This document shows positions 61,230 to 62,717 of a stretch of 62,717 nt of DNA, piece after piece. Made by a program: the position numbers and the translations under genes. How positions within the stretch are numbered: the stretch's first letter is position 1; every line of letters begins with the position of its first letter. This DNA comes from Promethearchaeati archaeon. GTDB lineage: Archaea > Asgardarchaeota > Atabeyarchaeia > Atabeyarchaeales > Atabeyarchaeaceae. Under the pieces are notes generated by a model. It had not been told where the DNA came from. It saw only the letters and a program-made list of their open reading frames with translations, and ran no database searches. Location: contig JAHPYV010000003.1 in NCBI GenBank assembly GCA_019058495.1, positions 1 to 62,717 of the forward strand. The letters are read 5' to 3'.

Positions 61230-61630
61230 CCAGGTGTGGGAAGTAGGCCCCCTTTTGTTCGAGGCAGTTTGTCGCCAAACTACCCTTTGCGGCATTTAGC
61301 TACTCGCCCTACCCGCTGGTTCAGCCAGACACATCATCCACAGCCTATTTGGGCTTTCTCCACGGTGACAGGCCGTTTCACCGTTCCCACATAGATCCTC
61401 AACGGGTTACTGGGTCAAGTTACCGAGACCCCTACTCAGAGGCATCTTTGACGTGTCTCTTCAACCGCATCATAGTCATCTCAAACGTGGACGTGTCGTT
61501 TCTGATCCTGGAGCGAGGTTCTCACCCCGCGGCTTTCGCCGCACCGTTGTCTGGTGGAGGGGAGACCTTCCTCAGCACCTTCCTTCCATTTGAGAAGGAG
61601 AGGCACCGGCAGCCGCGCTCCCACATCCTG
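61230..61630 (-). ncRNA. rnpB: RNase P RNA
   Basis: Read on the minus strand, the conserved blocks occur in order: GAGGAAGGTC (CR-I, consensus GAGGAAAGTC), ATCAGAAACGACACG, GGTGAAACGGCC (CR-III), AAGCCCAAATAGGC, and near the 3' end ACAAAAGGGGGCCTAC (CR-V). The ends close as helix P1: TGTGGGA (61625-61619) with TCCCACA (61241-61235). About 400 nt. Ribozyme that matures tRNA 5' ends. It lies about 160 nt beyond the 23S 3' end, same strand. Exact ends are approximate. Confidence 0.87.
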
Positions 61631-61794
61631 ACTCTGAGAACACTAGTTGTAGCTTAACAAATAAGAATTTCCGTCGAAAGTCAGTCACATGCCTTTCACA
61701 ATTTCACCTAATCGCGCCAAAAACGTACTAAGCCATGCATATGGCTCCAACAGCTTTGCATGCGAGGAACCCAATTTCACCCGGACTGAGGACT

Positions 61795-62717
<923 letters not shown>

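Overview
This is a 62.7 kb window of archaeal chromosome, about 43% GC by eye, read here as most likely an Asgard (Promethearchaeati) archaeon. The archaeal part is certain: archaeal 23S rRNA, aIF1A/aIF2-beta/aIF5A, Alba, L21e/L38e/L40e, GINS51, CDC48, DGGGP synthase and geranylgeranyl reductase, CofE and ComB. The Asgard call is an inference. It rests on a very eukaryote-like actin (28425-29573) whose C-terminus matches eukaryotic actin nearly residue by residue, two adjacent ESCRT-III-family proteins (13831-15140), a Ras/Rab-like GTPase (20111-20683), a roadblock protein, a CxxC-containing Get3, and an RPA32-like protein with OB and winged-helix domains.

Layout. 1-2794 (+) is an information-processing run: TFS end, OB-fold protein, PCNA, GINS51, HemK2-type methyltransferase. 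2784-8384 (-) is one long operon: SRP54, TrmY, Pus10, L21e, Rpo4, DUF655, KsgA. 8599-13618 holds roadblock, aIF5A, NAD kinase, Nob1, MEMO, CofE and MobA. 13831-29573 is the eukaryote-flavoured stretch: ESCRT-III pair, membrane protein, DGGGP synthase, adenine deaminase, CPBP protease, GTPase with an unknown partner, Get3, a T2SF membrane protein, a nucleotidyltransferase with a CDP-alcohol transferase, ComB, an HTH/CARF-like regulator, and actin. 29891-30615 carries two tiny paralogous membrane proteins. 31440-37016 (-) is a translation and ribosome-biogenesis operon: SAH hydrolase, RPA2-like, aIF2-beta, DUF424, NMD3, aIF1A, Rio1, Dim2. 37163-56826 is mixed housekeeping: PAC2, beta-CASP nuclease, presenilin-like protease, L38e, Alba, SucCD, L40e, AspRS, TruD, Pth2, GGR, UDG-like, aEF1-beta, CDC48, FEN1, MaoC pair. 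57098-62717 holds a tRNA cluster, deoxyhypusine synthase, Tsr3, endonuclease IV, RNase P RNA and the 3' part of 23S rRNA.

The outstanding feature is pervasive bulge-helix-bulge (BHB) RNA splicing. Six of the seven tRNA genes are interrupted, with about twelve introns in all. Initiator tRNA-Met appears to carry four, and many lie in the D-loop, T-loop, variable region or anticodon stem. The S-adenosylhomocysteine hydrolase gene is broken by a 34-nt insert that forms a textbook BHB motif; removing it restores a 419-residue protein exactly. A second protein-gene intron is possible at the 5' end of the beta-CASP nuclease. TTG is used as start codon in roughly twenty genes, usually behind a GGTGA or GAGG Shine-Dalgarno. 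No CRISPR array, transposon, prophage or integrase was seen.
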